From: Nocardia wallacei
GTDB taxonomy: Bacteria > Actinomycetota > Actinomycetes > Mycobacteriales > Mycobacteriaceae
DNA: 49,877 nt
Direction: 5' to 3'
Assembly: GCF_029868745.1 (NCBI RefSeq)
Contig: NZ_JARWOP010000194.1
Coordinates: forward strand, 1 to 49,877
The notes below the pieces were generated by a model. It saw only the letters and a program-made list of their open reading frames with translations, did not search any database and was not told the origin of the DNA. Positions 9,723 through 18,154 of the stretch are shown here, one piece after another (position 1 is the stretch's first letter; each line of letters opens with the position of its first letter). A program made the translations under genes and the position numbers.

Positions 9723-9789
9723 GGCTCGGTTTTCGGCGGCCGCCGCTTGCTCCTTCGTCGCTTGCGCGGCGGCCACCGAAAACCGAGCC
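9723..9789. repeat. Large inverted repeat (24-bp arms, 19-nt loop)
   Basis: The left arm 9723-9746 begins GGCTCGGTTTTCGG and continues GGCCGCCGC. Its reverse complement is at 9766-9789 with one mismatch. The loop contains CTTGCTCCTTCGTCGCTT. An outer pair (GTTTGCGG near 9670, CCGCAAAC near 9795) extends the symmetry. There is no T-run, and the site is upstream of both flanking genes, so it is not a normal terminator. A REP/MITE-like dispersed element or a structured regulatory site are both possible. Confidence 0.75.
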
Positions 9790-10039
9790 GCGCCGCAAAC
9801 CGTTGGGGAGGCGGGGGCCGTTCGCTTGTGTTTCAGCTTATGGGCAAGCGTCGGCGGAGTTGAAACGGCCCTCCTCCCGGGGGCCGGTCGACGGGGTTGC
9901 CAGGAGATCTCGGGCACAGCAACGCTGGTTTGTGGTCTGGGGCATCTAGGCGCGGAACTGGTCCGCGGAGGTTCGGGTTGGCAATTTCGCCCCTCGCGCA
10001 AAGGGGTTGGGGTGGGGTGAGTTTGCGTGCTTGCGCCGA

Positions 10040-10045
10040 TATAGT
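10040..10045 (+). promoter_or_regulatory. -10 hexamer TATAGT, probable leaderless start
   Basis: TATAGT ends 7 nt before the ATG at 10053, so transcription would start at or next to the start codon. No Shine-Dalgarno precedes the ATG. A clear -35 is not visible. Leaderless mRNAs are frequent in Mycobacteriales. Confidence 0.45.
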
Positions 10046-10052
10046 CCGACTC

Positions 10053-10622
10053 ATGGCCAGTGCGTGGAGTTCTCTCGGCAAGCAGTTGGGGACCATTGCC
10101 AGGGAGCAGGGGCCCAAGATCGTCAAGAAGCAGGCGCCGAAGCTGGTCGGGCGGGTGCAGCGGTCGCCGGTGTGGGAACGGGCGCTGGGGCGGCGGAAGG
10201 CGCCGGTGGTGGCGGTGCGGCCGACGGCGTCGCCGCCGGTGCCGACGCGGGAGCGGGCTCGGCAGGTCGTGTACTGCCCGCAGTTGGACGGGCGGGCGGA
10301 TCCCGGTGAGATCGTCTGGACCTGGGTGCCTTTCGAGGAGGATCCGCACAACGGCAAGGATCGGCCGGTGCTGGTGGTGGGGCGGGAGCGGAAAACATTG
10401 CTGGGGCTTATGCTTTCGTCCAATCCGGAACGCGGTCACGATCGTCATTGGATCGAGATTGGTTCGGGGCCTTGGGATTACGCCGGGCGGCCGAGTTGGG
10501 TGCGGCTGGACCGGGTGCTGGACGTGCCCGAGGCGGGCATTCGCCGCGAGGGCGCCGTGTTGCCGCGGAAGACCTTCGATCGGGTCGCCCACCGGCTGTG
10601 CGCCGAGTACCACTGGTTCTGA
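10053..10622 (+). CDS. PemK/MazF-fold protein (Rv2405-like)
   Basis: The 189-residue protein has a basic helical N-terminal segment (about 1-50, [20 protein letters not shown]) and a PemK/MazF-like domain from about residue 80 ([44 protein letters not shown]). The PemK fold is typical of mRNA-interferase toxins, but there is no adjacent antitoxin gene and the protein is longer than free MazF toxins (about 110-120 residues). The same gene sits divergently beside lepA in mycobacteria, so it is more likely a conserved housekeeping PemK-like protein than a mobile toxin. Its function is unknown. The start is the ATG at 10053, directly after a good -10 hexamer. Confidence 0.75.
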   Translation: MASAWSSLGKQLGTIAREQGPKIVKKQAPKLVGRVQRSPVWERALGRRKAPVVAVRPTASPPVPTRERARQVVYCPQLDGRADPGEIVWTWVPFEEDPHNGKDRPVLVVGRERKTLLGLMLSSNPERGHDRHWIEIGSGPWDYAGRPSWVRLDRVLDVPEAGIRREGAVLPRKTFDRVAHRLCAEYHWF

Positions 10623-10650
10623 ACCGGACCGACGACGACAAGGGGGCGCG

Positions 10651-11493
10651 GTGGACAGCACACCGGAGGACAGCACCGCGGCACTGCGGCGGGTCATCGA
10701 ACGGAATTGGGACGCACGCACTCCCATCCACGTGGCGTCCCGGTTCTACGCCGGCCGGGACTCGGACTCCTGGTTCGCTCCGTTCGAATGGGACGATCTC
10801 GGCCCGCTCGCCGACCGCGATCTGGTGCACCTGCAATGCCATCTGGGCACCGAGACCGTCGCGTTCGCCCGGCGCGGCGCCCGCGCGGCCGGTCTTGACA
10901 TCTCCGGCCGATCGATCGAGTACGCGCACCGCCTCGCCGACGAGCACGGCGTCGACATCGACTACGTCCGATCCGATGTGTACGACGCGGTCCAGGCACT
11001 CGGCGCCGAGCGCTTCGACATCGTCTACACGGGCAAGGGCGCACTGTGCTACCTGCCCGACCTGGACCGCTGGGCCGCGGTCGTCCGCGACCTGCTGCGG
11101 CCCGGCGGCCGGTTGTACCTCGTGGAATTCCATCCCCTGCTGACCTCGCTGGGCCCCAAACCCGGCCCGGACGACGGCCCGGAACTGCTGCTGCGCCACG
11201 ACTATCTCGAGGGCCGCGGCGCCGTCGAGCACAACGCCACCCACACCTACACCGACGGTCCCGCCCTGCCCGCCGACGCCACGCGGGTCTACGAGTGGGC
11301 GCACGGCCTCGGCCACGTCGTCACCGCCCTGGTCCGCGCGGGGCTGACGATCACCGGGCTGCGCGAGACCGAACTGCTGCCGTGGCCGCGCTGGGAACGC
11401 ATGGTCCGCGACGAGGCGAGCGGATGGTGGCGGCTACCCGCGGCCGATCCGCGGGTGCCGCTGCTCTACGCCCTCAGCGCCGCCAAGCCGTGA
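10651..11493 (+). CDS. Class I SAM-dependent methyltransferase
   Basis: The 280-residue protein has a Rossmann-type methyltransferase domain. Motif I is degenerate ([19 protein letters not shown], where most families have DxGxGxG), followed by [16 protein letters not shown] for the acidic ribose-binding loop and [20 protein letters not shown] and [14 protein letters not shown] for motifs II and III. The substrate cannot be told from sequence. The GTG at 10651 is used because the preceding PemK-like gene stops at 10622; the 28-bp gap includes AAGGGGG as a weak ribosome binding site. The close same-strand spacing suggests co-transcription with that gene. Confidence 0.8.
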   Translation: MDSTPEDSTAALRRVIERNWDARTPIHVASRFYAGRDSDSWFAPFEWDDLGPLADRDLVHLQCHLGTETVAFARRGARAAGLDISGRSIEYAHRLADEHGVDIDYVRSDVYDAVQALGAERFDIVYTGKGALCYLPDLDRWAAVVRDLLRPGGRLYLVEFHPLLTSLGPKPGPDDGPELLLRHDYLEGRGAVEHNATHTYTDGPALPADATRVYEWAHGLGHVVTALVRAGLTITGLRETELLPWPRWERMVRDEASGWWRLPAADPRVPLLYALSAAKP

Positions 11494-11499
11494 AACCGA

Positions 11500-12291
11500 T
11501 CAGGAGACCATGTTGCGGGAACGGCCGAACAGCAGCCCGTACACCAGCGCGCCGAGCAGCCCACCGATGAGCGGGAACACCACGAACACCCACACCTGCG
11601 CGAGCGCACCCGGCTGGTAGGGCGCGACGGCCAGGCTGCGGGCCGGATTCACCGAGGTGTTGTCGATCGGGATCGAGATGAGGTGCGCCACCGCGAGCGT
11701 GATGCCGATCGACAGCCCGGCCAGCGGCACATCCGACAGCTGGTCGGTGGAGGCCAGCACCACGAACACCAGCAGCGCCGTCAGGATCACCTCCACGGTG
11801 ATGGCGGCGGCAAGGCCGTAGCCGTTCTGCACCAGCGTCCCCATCGGCCCGTCCACCTGCAGCTTCGACGGACTGTGCGCGCCCCACCCGTTGGCGCCGA
11901 GGCCGTCGCGCACCCGGTGGTAGCTCGGCAGGTTCTGTGCCAGCGCGTACACCACCGCGCCCGCCGCGAACCCGCCGATCAGCTGCGCCACGACGTAGCA
12001 GCCCGCGGTGACCGCGTTGATCCGTCCGAGCACCAGCTGGCCCAGCGTCACCGCCGGGTTCACGTGGCATCCCGAGATCGGCCCGATCGCATACACCAGG
12101 AACAGCAGCGTGAATCCGAACGCGAGCGCCACGCCGAGCGCGCTCACCCGCTCCCCCGCGATCACCGCCGTGCCGACACCCCCGAGCACCAGTACGAATG
12201 TGCCGATCGCCTCGGCCAGCAGCTTGCGCGTCAGCGGCACCGGCCGCCGTTCGACGTCTTCCTCGACAACTTCCTGAGCAGTCGGAGACAT
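11500..12291 (-). CDS. aqpZ: Aquaporin (AqpZ-type water/solute channel)
   Basis: The 263-residue integral membrane protein is a member of the MIP family. Six membrane helices and the two half-helix NPA loops are present: SGCHVNPAVTLGQL in the first half and NTSVNPARSLAVA in the second. The short hydrophilic N-terminus (TAQEVVEEDVERRPVPLTRK) precedes helix 1. The loop between helices 3 and 4 (NLPSYHRVRDGLGANGWGAHSP) is somewhat long. The Arg after the second NPA and no enlarged glycerol-channel insertions favour a water channel of the AqpZ type, but glycerol transport cannot be excluded. The start is the ATG at 12291. It converges with the methyltransferase gene (6 bp between stops) and lies downstream of the P450 on the same strand. 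Confidence 0.9.
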   Translation of the reverse strand: MSPTAQEVVEEDVERRPVPLTRKLLAEAIGTFVLVLGGVGTAVIAGERVSALGVALAFGFTLLFLVYAIGPISGCHVNPAVTLGQLVLGRINAVTAGCYVVAQLIGGFAAGAVVYALAQNLPSYHRVRDGLGANGWGAHSPSKLQVDGPMGTLVQNGYGLAAAITVEVILTALLVFVVLASTDQLSDVPLAGLSIGITLAVAHLISIPIDNTSVNPARSLAVAPYQPGALAQVWVFVVFPLIGGLLGALVYGLLFGRSRNMVS

Positions 12292-12442
12292 GTATCTGCC
12301 ACCCTTCCCGTTCGAACGGAATGCTTCGAGACCAGGTAATGCGCGGAGATTTCGGACGCTACGCCGGCCGGTACTCCGGCACAACGGAAACCGCGCCGCC
12401 ACGCCGGACATTCGGAAATCGGGCAAAAACGGCGCGGCGCTC

Positions 12443-13645
12443 TCATCGTGCGGAATCGAGCACGATCGGCAGCTCGACCGGCCCGGTGGTGCTGATCTGC
12501 GGCACATACGCCAGGTCCGCGGGATCGCAGGCGAGCGCCAGCCGGGGGAACCGGTTGAACAGCATCGACAGGGCGATCCGGCTCTCCAGCCGGGCCAGGG
12601 GCGCACCCAGGCAGAAATGCGGTCCACGGCCGAAGGCCAGCTGGTCGCGATGATCGTGGTCGATGTCGAAGGTGTCCGCGTCGGGGTAGTGCCGCGCGTC
12701 GCGGCCGACGCCGCCGTGCCAGAGCACCATGCTGCCCGCCGGGATGTCGACGTCCGCCACCGTGACGTCGCGGAGCGGATAACGCATCAGCGCGCCGACG
12801 ACCGGCGACCCGTAACGCAGCGCCTCCTCCACCACATCGGCCCACCGCGACTCCTCGAGCGCCTTGGCGCGCTGCTCCGGATTGGTGCACAGGGTCACGA
12901 CGGCCGTGCTCAGCAGGTGCACCGTCGTCTCGTGCCCGGCCACGATCACCAGCCACAGCATGTTGACCATTTCCTCGGTGGTCAGATTGTTGTCCTCGTT
13001 GGCCTGCAGCAGGGCGGTGGTCAGGTCGTCGCCGGGTGCGCGGCGCTTGCGATCGAGCAACTCGGTGAAGTAGCCGATCATGCCGATCATCGCGTTCTGG
13101 GCCTGTTCGCCGGTGCTCGTGGCCGACACGATGGTGGCGGTCCAGTCCTTGATCCGGGTCTGCTCGACGCCGGCGGGCACTCCGAACAGTTCGCAGATCA
13201 CCCGGACCGGGAGCGGGGTGGTGAAGTTCGCGACCAGGTCGACCTTGTTGCCCGCCGGGAAGTTCGCGATCAGGTTCGCGGTGATCTTCTCGATCCGCGG
13301 TTCCAGGGCGGCGATCCGGGCCGGTGTGAAGGCCTGGCTGATCGTCTTGCGCAGCCGACGGTGCTCGAGGCCGTCGAGGTTGAGCATGTGATCCATATCG
13401 GTCAGCGCGCGCAGCGGCCAGTCGGCCGCAATGGTGCCGTCGCGCAGGGCCGGGCAGTTGGCCGCGCTCTTGGCGAACAGCTTGTCGTCGAGCACCTCGC
13501 TGACGGCGCGGTAGCTGACCGCGACGAACGCCGGCACGCCCCCGGGCAGCTCGATCGGGACCACCTCGCCCGCGGCCCGAATGCGGGCGTAGGTCTCGTG
13601 GACGGATTCGCCAGCGGTAGGAAGCTGGATGACTGCGTCGGACAT
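12443..13645 (-). CDS. Cytochrome P450 (CYP107-like class)
   Basis: The 400-residue soluble bacterial P450 is complete. It has the I-helix oxygen-activation motif AGHETT (236-241), the K-helix ExxR motif EALR (274-277) and the heme-binding loop FGRGPHFCLGAPLAR with the thiolate ligand Cys345. EHRRLRK near residue 95 is the C-helix heme-propionate motif. Such enzymes hydroxylate hydrophobic substrates using ferredoxin electrons; no ferredoxin or reductase gene is adjacent, so the redox partner must be elsewhere. It is divergent from an AraC-family regulator across 214 bp that includes an AT-richer patch near 13735-13765, so that regulator is the likely controller. The substrate is unknown. Confidence 0.92.
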   Translation of the reverse strand: MSDAVIQLPTAGESVHETYARIRAAGEVVPIELPGGVPAFVAVSYRAVSEVLDDKLFAKSAANCPALRDGTIAADWPLRALTDMDHMLNLDGLEHRRLRKTISQAFTPARIAALEPRIEKITANLIANFPAGNKVDLVANFTTPLPVRVICELFGVPAGVEQTRIKDWTATIVSATSTGEQAQNAMIGMIGYFTELLDRKRRAPGDDLTTALLQANEDNNLTTEEMVNMLWLVIVAGHETTVHLLSTAVVTLCTNPEQRAKALEESRWADVVEEALRYGSPVVGALMRYPLRDVTVADVDIPAGSMVLWHGGVGRDARHYPDADTFDIDHDHRDQLAFGRGPHFCLGAPLARLESRIALSMLFNRFPRLALACDPADLAYVPQISTTGPVELPIVLDSAR

Positions 13646-13859
13646 GATGTCTCCCAAGGGTTTTCCGGCTGTTCCTCCGCAGTCTCGGTGGTGCCGGGCG
13701 CTCGCCGGTAGCTCTTGCGGGATCTCCTGCCCGCCAAAACAATTCATCGGCACAAAAACGTAAGTCGCCCGTGACAGGCGATAACTCGCGCCGCTGTCGC
13801 GACTGGTGGAGAATTCACGCACGCACCGGTCGCCGTCCGAGCCGAGGATCGAGCCACCC

Positions 13860-14783
13860 ATGAGATACGACCAGCTGACCATCGAGGACGCCCAGCAGTG
13901 GACCGAACTCACCAACACCTTCGTGCCGATGGATCATCGGATCGGCGCGCCGGAACGCTGGACCTCCACGCTGAGCGTGCAGCAGACGTCCACCTACAGC
14001 CTGCTGCGCTGGGACGAACCGGGCGACCGGGTCGCCTACCGCACGCCCACGCATGTGCGGCGCACCCCCGCCGACGACTTCTATTGGCTGGTCCTCCCGC
14101 GCCACGCCCCTTTCACCCTCGGCTGGCAGGGCGACGGGTTGACGGTGCCGCCCGGCCGAGCCCTGCTGATGGGCCTGGATCAGGTCTGCCGGATGCGGCC
14201 CGGGCCGACCGCGCTGGCCCTCCAGTTACCCCGCACCGAGATCGACCACGCGGTCCCGGCCGCGGCGCCGCGGCGCACCGTGCTCGACCTGACCTCCGGC
14301 CTCGGCCGTGTCACCGGGTCGCTGATCCGCAGCGTGCACGCCGAACAAGCGCGGCTCGGTGACCAGGAGTTCGATGGGCTGTGCGATCGGATCGGCGAAC
14401 TGCTGTGCATGCTCGCGCTCGGCGATCTGCGGCCGCAGCGGGGACAATTGGACGAGACGGTGGCGACGGTCCGGCGCTACGTGCGCGAGACGGTGGGATT
14501 CGGTGACGTGCGGCTGCCCGCGGTCGCCCGCGCCCTCGGCTGGTCGCCGCGACAGCTGCGCGCGGTGCTGCAGCAGGCCGGCACCACCTATCGCGATCTG
14601 CGCCGGGAGGAGGCGCTGCGGGTCGCCCGCGACATCATGGAACGCCCCGGGCCGCCCTCGATCAGCATCACCGAGATCGCCGCGCGCAGCGGGTTCACCG
14701 CGACCTGGTTCTCCGCCGCCTTCAAGGCCCGCTACGGTGAGACGCCGCGAGAGTTCCGGCAGCGGCGAACGCGGTCCGGGTGA
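13860..14783 (+). CDS. AraC-family transcriptional regulator (divergent to P450)
   Basis: The 307-residue protein has an N-terminal AraC-binding-like domain (ELTNTFVPMDHRIGAPERW through the LALQLPRTEIDHAV region) and a C-terminal double helix-turn-helix (about 205-300). The second HTH carries the family hallmark ITEIAARSGFTATWFSAAFK followed by YGETPREFRQRR. The ATG at 13860 begins the conserved N-terminus; a GTG at 13806 in frame could add 18 residues. It faces the P450 gene, so control of the P450 and its own promoter is the natural inference. The inducer is not predictable. Confidence 0.85.
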   Translation: MRYDQLTIEDAQQWTELTNTFVPMDHRIGAPERWTSTLSVQQTSTYSLLRWDEPGDRVAYRTPTHVRRTPADDFYWLVLPRHAPFTLGWQGDGLTVPPGRALLMGLDQVCRMRPGPTALALQLPRTEIDHAVPAAAPRRTVLDLTSGLGRVTGSLIRSVHAEQARLGDQEFDGLCDRIGELLCMLALGDLRPQRGQLDETVATVRRYVRETVGFGDVRLPAVARALGWSPRQLRAVLQQAGTTYRDLRREEALRVARDIMERPGPPSISITEIAARSGFTATWFSAAFKARYGETPREFRQRRTRSG

Positions 14784-14964
14784 GCTTCGCCACGGCATTC
14801 CTCACAACGGGATTGCCTCGGCACGGCCCCGGCCGGGGTGATTTCGCCCCGGACCATGCCAACTGGTAACCTCGATCGTCGGCGAGGCGCTGCGCAGCTG
14901 GCGCGGCGCGCCCAGAGACTTCAGAGCACGAAACCAACTGACGACAGGAATCAGAGGAACAGGC

Positions 14965-15228
14965 GTGGCCAACATCAAGTCCCAGATGAAGCGGATCCGC
15001 ACCAACGAGGCGGCGCGGCAGCGCAACCAGTCGGTCAAGTCCGCGCTGCGCACCTCCATCCGCAAGTTCCGCGAGGCCGCGGCTTCGGGTGAGAAGGGCA
15101 AGGCGGAGGAGCTGCTGGTCTCGGCGAGCCGCGACCTCGACAAGGCCGCCTCGAAGGGCGTCATCCACGCCAACCAGGCCGCCAACAAGAAGTCGGCGCT
15201 GGCGCTGGCCTACAACAAGCTGGGCTGA
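14965..15228 (+). CDS. rpsT: 30S ribosomal protein S20
   Basis: The 87-residue basic helical protein is a complete S20 ([20 protein letters not shown] at the N-terminus, [19 protein letters not shown] at the C-terminus). It binds 16S rRNA and helps early 30S assembly. The start is a GTG at 14965 with AGAGGAA about 6-12 nt upstream. A 180-bp leader follows the AraC gene stop, and rpsT is monocistronic: a strong terminator lies downstream. In M. tuberculosis the same gene faces holA and the competence genes; here a PI-PLC gene and a VapBC pair lie between rpsT and holA. Confidence 0.97.
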   Translation: MANIKSQMKRIRTNEAARQRNQSVKSALRTSIRKFREAAASGEKGKAEELLVSASRDLDKAASKGVIHANQAANKKSALALAYNKLG

Positions 15229-15232
15229 TCCC

Positions 15233-15252
15233 GCGCGGTAGCACTACCGCGC
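15233..15252 (+). terminator. Short perfect hairpin after rpsT
   Basis: GCGCGGTA (15233-15240), loop GCAC, TACCGCGC (15245-15252): an 8-bp perfect stem with a tetraloop 5 nt after the rpsT stop. No U-tract follows, so it probably protects the mRNA 3' end or works together with the next hairpin. Confidence 0.6.
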
Positions 15253-15266
15253 ACCTACTTCGTGAT

Positions 15267-15314
15267 GCCGCCGTGGCAGAGGGTCTGTGAGAGCAGACGA
15301 CCACGGCGGCTTTT
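15267..15314 (+). terminator. Intrinsic terminator of rpsT
   Basis: A 10-bp perfect stem GCCGCCGTGG (15267-15276) / CCACGGCGGC (15301-15310) is followed by TTTT. Its loop can form an inner GTCTG/CAGAC stem. This is a canonical rho-independent terminator, unusually clear for a high-GC actinobacterium. Confidence 0.88.
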
Positions 15315-15369
15315 GTCGTGTCCCGCAAGCTGACTCGCCAGGCTCGGGTCCGTCGGATACCGTGAGCGG

Positions 15370-16419
15370 GTGTTCGGTGGGGAGTTGAGCAGAATAGCGG
15401 TGCTGATCGCGGCGGGGGCGGCGTTGGCCGGATGTGGCGGATCTTCCGCTCCCGCAACGCATCCGGAGCCGGTGGCGGCCACCACGGCGGTGGAGTCGGC
15501 GGGGCTGCCGGGGTTCGGGTCGACCGGCGCCCACGGAAAGCTGGATACCGCGAGCAATCCCGACTGGATGGCCGCGTTGCCCGACGATCGTCCGCTGAGC
15601 CGGATCTCGATTCCCGGCACCCACGACACCCTGGCCGTGCACGGCGGTAAGGCGGGTCCGGCGGTCGTCACGCAGGAGACCTTCGACAAGGGCTGCGCGG
15701 ACGACCGCTGCACCTCACGGCAGAGCCTGCGCATACAGTTGGAGGCCGGTATCCGGGCGCTGGACGTGCGGGTACGCCGCGACGAGACCGACTCGCTCGC
15801 CGTGCAGCACGGGGGTTTCTTCCAGCAGGTGAGTTTCGACGACGTGCTCGGTGTGGTCGACGACTTCCTGTCCCGGCACCCGCTCGAGACGGTGCTGATG
15901 CGCGTGAAGGCCGAATGCACCACCGTCGCCAAGCCTTTCGGCTGCACCGATGCCGGTGGCGTGCCGCCGGACCTGGCCCGAATCGACCGGACCCTCGCCG
16001 GACAGCCGCGGATCTGGCGGCCGTCGGCCAGCGGCCGTGCCGAGATCCCCGCATTGCGCGAGGTGCGCGGGCGGATCGTGGTCACCCAGTTCAGCGATAT
16101 CGCCGACGGCGGCAGCCGCGGTCTGGCCGTCGACGCGCAGGACCTCTGGGACGGCCCCGACATGGACGCGAAGTGGGCCGCCATCGCCGCCCACCTCGAC
16201 CGCGCCGCCACCGCCGCCCCCGGCACCCTCTACCTCAACTACCTCTCCGCCAACGGCGCCCCCGACCCCACCAAACTCCCCCGCCGCTACGCCACCGTCG
16301 AGAACCAGCACGCCCTCGACCGCCTGCGCACTACCTCCGGCGCACCGACCGGGATCTTGATGACGGATTTCCCGGGTCCAGCGCTGGTCGGGGAGATCAT
16401 CCGCCACAACACGGGGTAG
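15370..16419 (+). CDS. PI-PLC-type phosphodiesterase lipoprotein
   Basis: The 349-residue protein has a lipoprotein signal (hydrophobic IAVLIAAGAALAG followed by Cys22; lipobox LAGC) and a phosphatidylinositol-specific phospholipase C X-domain. Recognisable elements are SRISIPGTHDTLAVH (first catalytic His), LRIQLEAGIRALDVRVRRDE, AVQHGGFFQQVSFDDVL (second His region) and HPLETVLMRVKAE. Bacterial PI-PLC cleaves the phosphodiester of phosphatidylinositol; in this envelope PI or its mannosides would be candidate substrates (inference). The start is a GTG at 15370. It is downstream of the rpsT terminator, so it should have its own promoter in 15315-15369. No obvious operon partner. Confidence 0.85.
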   Translation: MFGGELSRIAVLIAAGAALAGCGGSSAPATHPEPVAATTAVESAGLPGFGSTGAHGKLDTASNPDWMAALPDDRPLSRISIPGTHDTLAVHGGKAGPAVVTQETFDKGCADDRCTSRQSLRIQLEAGIRALDVRVRRDETDSLAVQHGGFFQQVSFDDVLGVVDDFLSRHPLETVLMRVKAECTTVAKPFGCTDAGGVPPDLARIDRTLAGQPRIWRPSASGRAEIPALREVRGRIVVTQFSDIADGGSRGLAVDAQDLWDGPDMDAKWAAIAAHLDRAATAAPGTLYLNYLSANGAPDPTKLPRRYATVENQHALDRLRTTSGAPTGILMTDFPGPALVGEIIRHNTG

Positions 16420-16443
16420 GTGGACATCGCGCCGACCCGGTAT

Positions 16444-16479
16444 CTGCAATAGCAGCAATGCAGGCATTGCAGCTAGACT
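16444..16479 (+). promoter_or_regulatory. vapBC promoter with nested palindromic operator
   Basis: GCAATGC-AG-GCATTGC (16455-16470) is a perfect 7-2-7 palindrome. A third half-site-like CTGCAAT (16444-16450) pairs with ATTGCAG (16466-16472). The -10-like hexamer TAGACT (16474-16479) ends 6 nt before the vapB ATG, with no Shine-Dalgarno, so the transcript is probably leaderless. The palindrome sits in the -35/spacer zone, where VapB-VapC autorepression would be expected. Confidence 0.65.
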
Positions 16480-16485
16480 GGCGAC

Positions 16486-16743
16486 ATGACCGCCCTGACC
16501 ATTCGCGATGTACCCGATGAGGTGCTGCAGGCCGTCAAAGTCCATGCCGCACAGGCCGGTTTGTCGCTGCAGGCGTACATGCTCACGCTACTCGAGCACG
16601 AGGCCACTCGCCCCAGCCCGTTGGCTCCGGCGGGCGAGACCAGGGGCCAGCGCGCGGTCCGCCGCGCTCGCGGCAGTGCGAACAACCCTGAGACCAGGGG
16701 GATGTCGACCGAGGAGCTCATGAAACTGCTGCGCGGTGCCTAA
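16486..16743 (+). CDS. vapB: VapB-family antitoxin (ribbon-helix-helix)
   Basis: The 85-residue protein has an N-terminal ribbon-helix-helix DNA-binding domain of the FitA/VapB type (TALTIRDVPDEVLQAVKVHA, then GLSLQAYMLTLLEHEA) and a basic, flexible C-terminal half ending MSTEELMKLLRGA, which would wrap the toxin. It overlaps the toxin gene by 8 bp, the usual coupling for such pairs. A palindrome and -10 hexamer lie directly upstream and fit autoregulation. Family assignment is firm; the exact VapB subgroup is not. Confidence 0.88.
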   Translation: MTALTIRDVPDEVLQAVKVHAAQAGLSLQAYMLTLLEHEATRPSPLAPAGETRGQRAVRRARGSANNPETRGMSTEELMKLLRGA

Positions 16744-17143
16744 GACGCTGGCCGATACGTGCGTCCTGCTCGACATGCTGGGCGACGACCCGAAATGGGC
16801 AGATTGGTCTACCGAGCGGATACAGGCGGCCATCGACGGCGACGGCTTGGTGATAAACCCGATCGTGTACGCCGAGGTCTCGATTCACTTCGCGGAGATC
16901 GAAGCACTCGAGGCGGCGCTGCCACCGGCGGACTTTCGCCGCGAGGCCCTGCCGTGGGAGGCAGGATTTCTGGCCGGGCGGGCCTATCTGCATTACCGGC
17001 ACCGGGGCGGGGCGAAGACCTCGCCGCTGCCGGATTTCTATATCGGTGCACACGCGCTGCTGAACGGTCATCGCCTGCTGACTCGCAACCGCAAGGACTT
17101 CCGCAACTACTTCCCGGCTCTGGAGATCATTGCGCCCGAATAG
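16736..17143 (+). CDS. vapC: VapC toxin, PIN-domain ribonuclease
   Basis: The 135-residue protein is a PIN-domain nuclease. The Mg2+-binding acidic residues are visible at Asp7 (LADTCVLLD), Glu47 (NPIVYAEVS) and Asp100 (PLPDFYIGAHA), with Asp121 in TRNRKDFRNYF as the possible fourth. VapC toxins cleave tRNA or rRNA when the labile antitoxin is degraded; which RNA is cut cannot be read from sequence. It starts at GTG 16736, inside the last codons of vapB. The pair sits between the PI-PLC gene and holA, interrupting the rpsT-holA neighbourhood, and is likely a later insertion. All catalytic residues appear intact, so the toxin is probably active. Confidence 0.9.
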   Translation: MPKTLADTCVLLDMLGDDPKWADWSTERIQAAIDGDGLVINPIVYAEVSIHFAEIEALEAALPPADFRREALPWEAGFLAGRAYLHYRHRGGAKTSPLPDFYIGAHALLNGHRLLTRNRKDFRNYFPALEIIAPE

Positions 17144-17152
17144 GCCAGCGGG

Positions 17153-18154
17153 TCAGCGGGTTTCGTGGAGGTCGAGGATTCGGGAGAGGGCGTGTTCGAG
17201 GGCGAAGTCGGTGTCGGCGGCGCCGCCCTTGACGTCGGCGTTGAGGGCGGCGACCACCTGGAGGGCGGTGCCGATGGTGGCGGGGTTCCAGCCGCGGGCC
17301 TGCCCTTGGGCCTTCTTGACCTTCCACGGCGGCATGCCCAGCGAGGAGGCCAGTTTGAACGGGTCGCCGCGGCCGGCCGAGCCGACCCGGGCGATGGTGT
17401 GCACGGAATCGGCGAGGGCGTCGGCGAGCAGGACGGCCGGGACGCCGCGGTCGGTGGCCCAGCGGAGCGCTTCCATGGCGGCCGGGCGGTCGCCGGAGAC
17501 CGCGAGTTCGGCGACGTCGAAGCCGGTGACCTCGGCGCGGCCGGAGTAGTAGCGACGCACGGCGGCGACGTCGATCTTGCCGCCGGTGTCGGCGGCCAGT
17601 TGCGAGCAGGCCGCGGCTAGTTCGCGCAGATCCGAACCGACGGCCTCCAGCACCGTCTGCACCACCTCGCCGGGGACGCGGAGACCGGCCGCGCGGAATT
17701 CGTTGCGCACGAACTCGATTCGCTCACCCGCCTTGGTGACCTTGGCACACGGATGCACGACCGCCCCGGCCTTCTGCAGGGCCGGGGCCAGCGCCTTCGC
17801 GCGGCCGCCGCCGGTGTGCAGGATTATCAGCACCACGCCCTCCGGCGGGGCCGACGCCGCCTCGGTGATCACCGCGACGGCGTCCTTGCCCGCCTCGGCC
17901 GCCGACTCGAGGACGATCACACGATCCTCGGCGAACAGCGACGGGCTCAGCAACTCGGCCAGCTCGGAACTGCTCGCGTCCCCAGCACGCAGCCGATCCA
18001 CCGGCAGTGCATCCGGACCTGGTGCGACAGCGCGCACCTGCGCCACGATCGCGGCGACCGCGCGCTCGATCAGCAACTCTTCTTCACCGAGCACGAGATG
18101 GACAGGTCCGGGGCGTTCGGTCACGCGGACGATCCTACGGGTGTGGTCCGACAT
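17153..18154 (-). CDS. holA: DNA polymerase III delta subunit
   Basis: The 333-residue protein is the clamp-loader delta subunit. Family signatures include [20 protein letters not shown] near the N-terminus, [30 protein letters not shown] and the C-terminal [17 protein letters not shown] region. It opens the beta clamp within the clamp-loader complex during replication. The start at ATG 18154 overlaps the end of comEC by 20 bp; a long upstream open frame exists only because the comEC repeat tract is open in every frame. The order comEA-comEC-holA on one strand matches other actinobacteria. Confidence 0.93.
   Translation of the reverse strand: MSDHTRRIVRVTERPGPVHLVLGEEELLIERAVAAIVAQVRAVAPGPDALPVDRLRAGDASSSELAELLSPSLFAEDRVIVLESAAEAGKDAVAVITEAASAPPEGVVLIILHTGGGRAKALAPALQKAGAVVHPCAKVTKAGERIEFVRNEFRAAGLRVPGEVVQTVLEAVGSDLRELAAACSQLAADTGGKIDVAAVRRYYSGRAEVTGFDVAELAVSGDRPAAMEALRWATDRGVPAVLLADALADSVHTIARVGSAGRGDPFKLASSLGMPPWKVKKAQGQARGWNPATIGTALQVVAALNADVKGGAADTDFALEHALSRILDLHETR

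Larger units (their letters stand above)
9630..10052. other. 423-bp divergent intergenic region with nested hairpins
   Basis: There is no credible gene here. The region separates lepA from the PemK-like gene and holds a large inverted repeat (9723-9789) plus smaller ones: GGGCCGTT near 9807 pairs with AACGGCCC about 60 bp later, and CGCTTG pairs with CAAGCG inside that loop. Both divergent promoters must lie here. Confidence 0.6.

Noticed and set aside
7458..9863. 801-residue open frame on the plus strand across lepA
   Set aside because: Exact shadow of the well-supported lepA gene; His/Arg/Leu-rich composition without motifs.
12008..12339. Plus-strand frames opposite the aquaporin gene
   Set aside because: Shadows; the NPA motifs and helices are clear on the minus strand.
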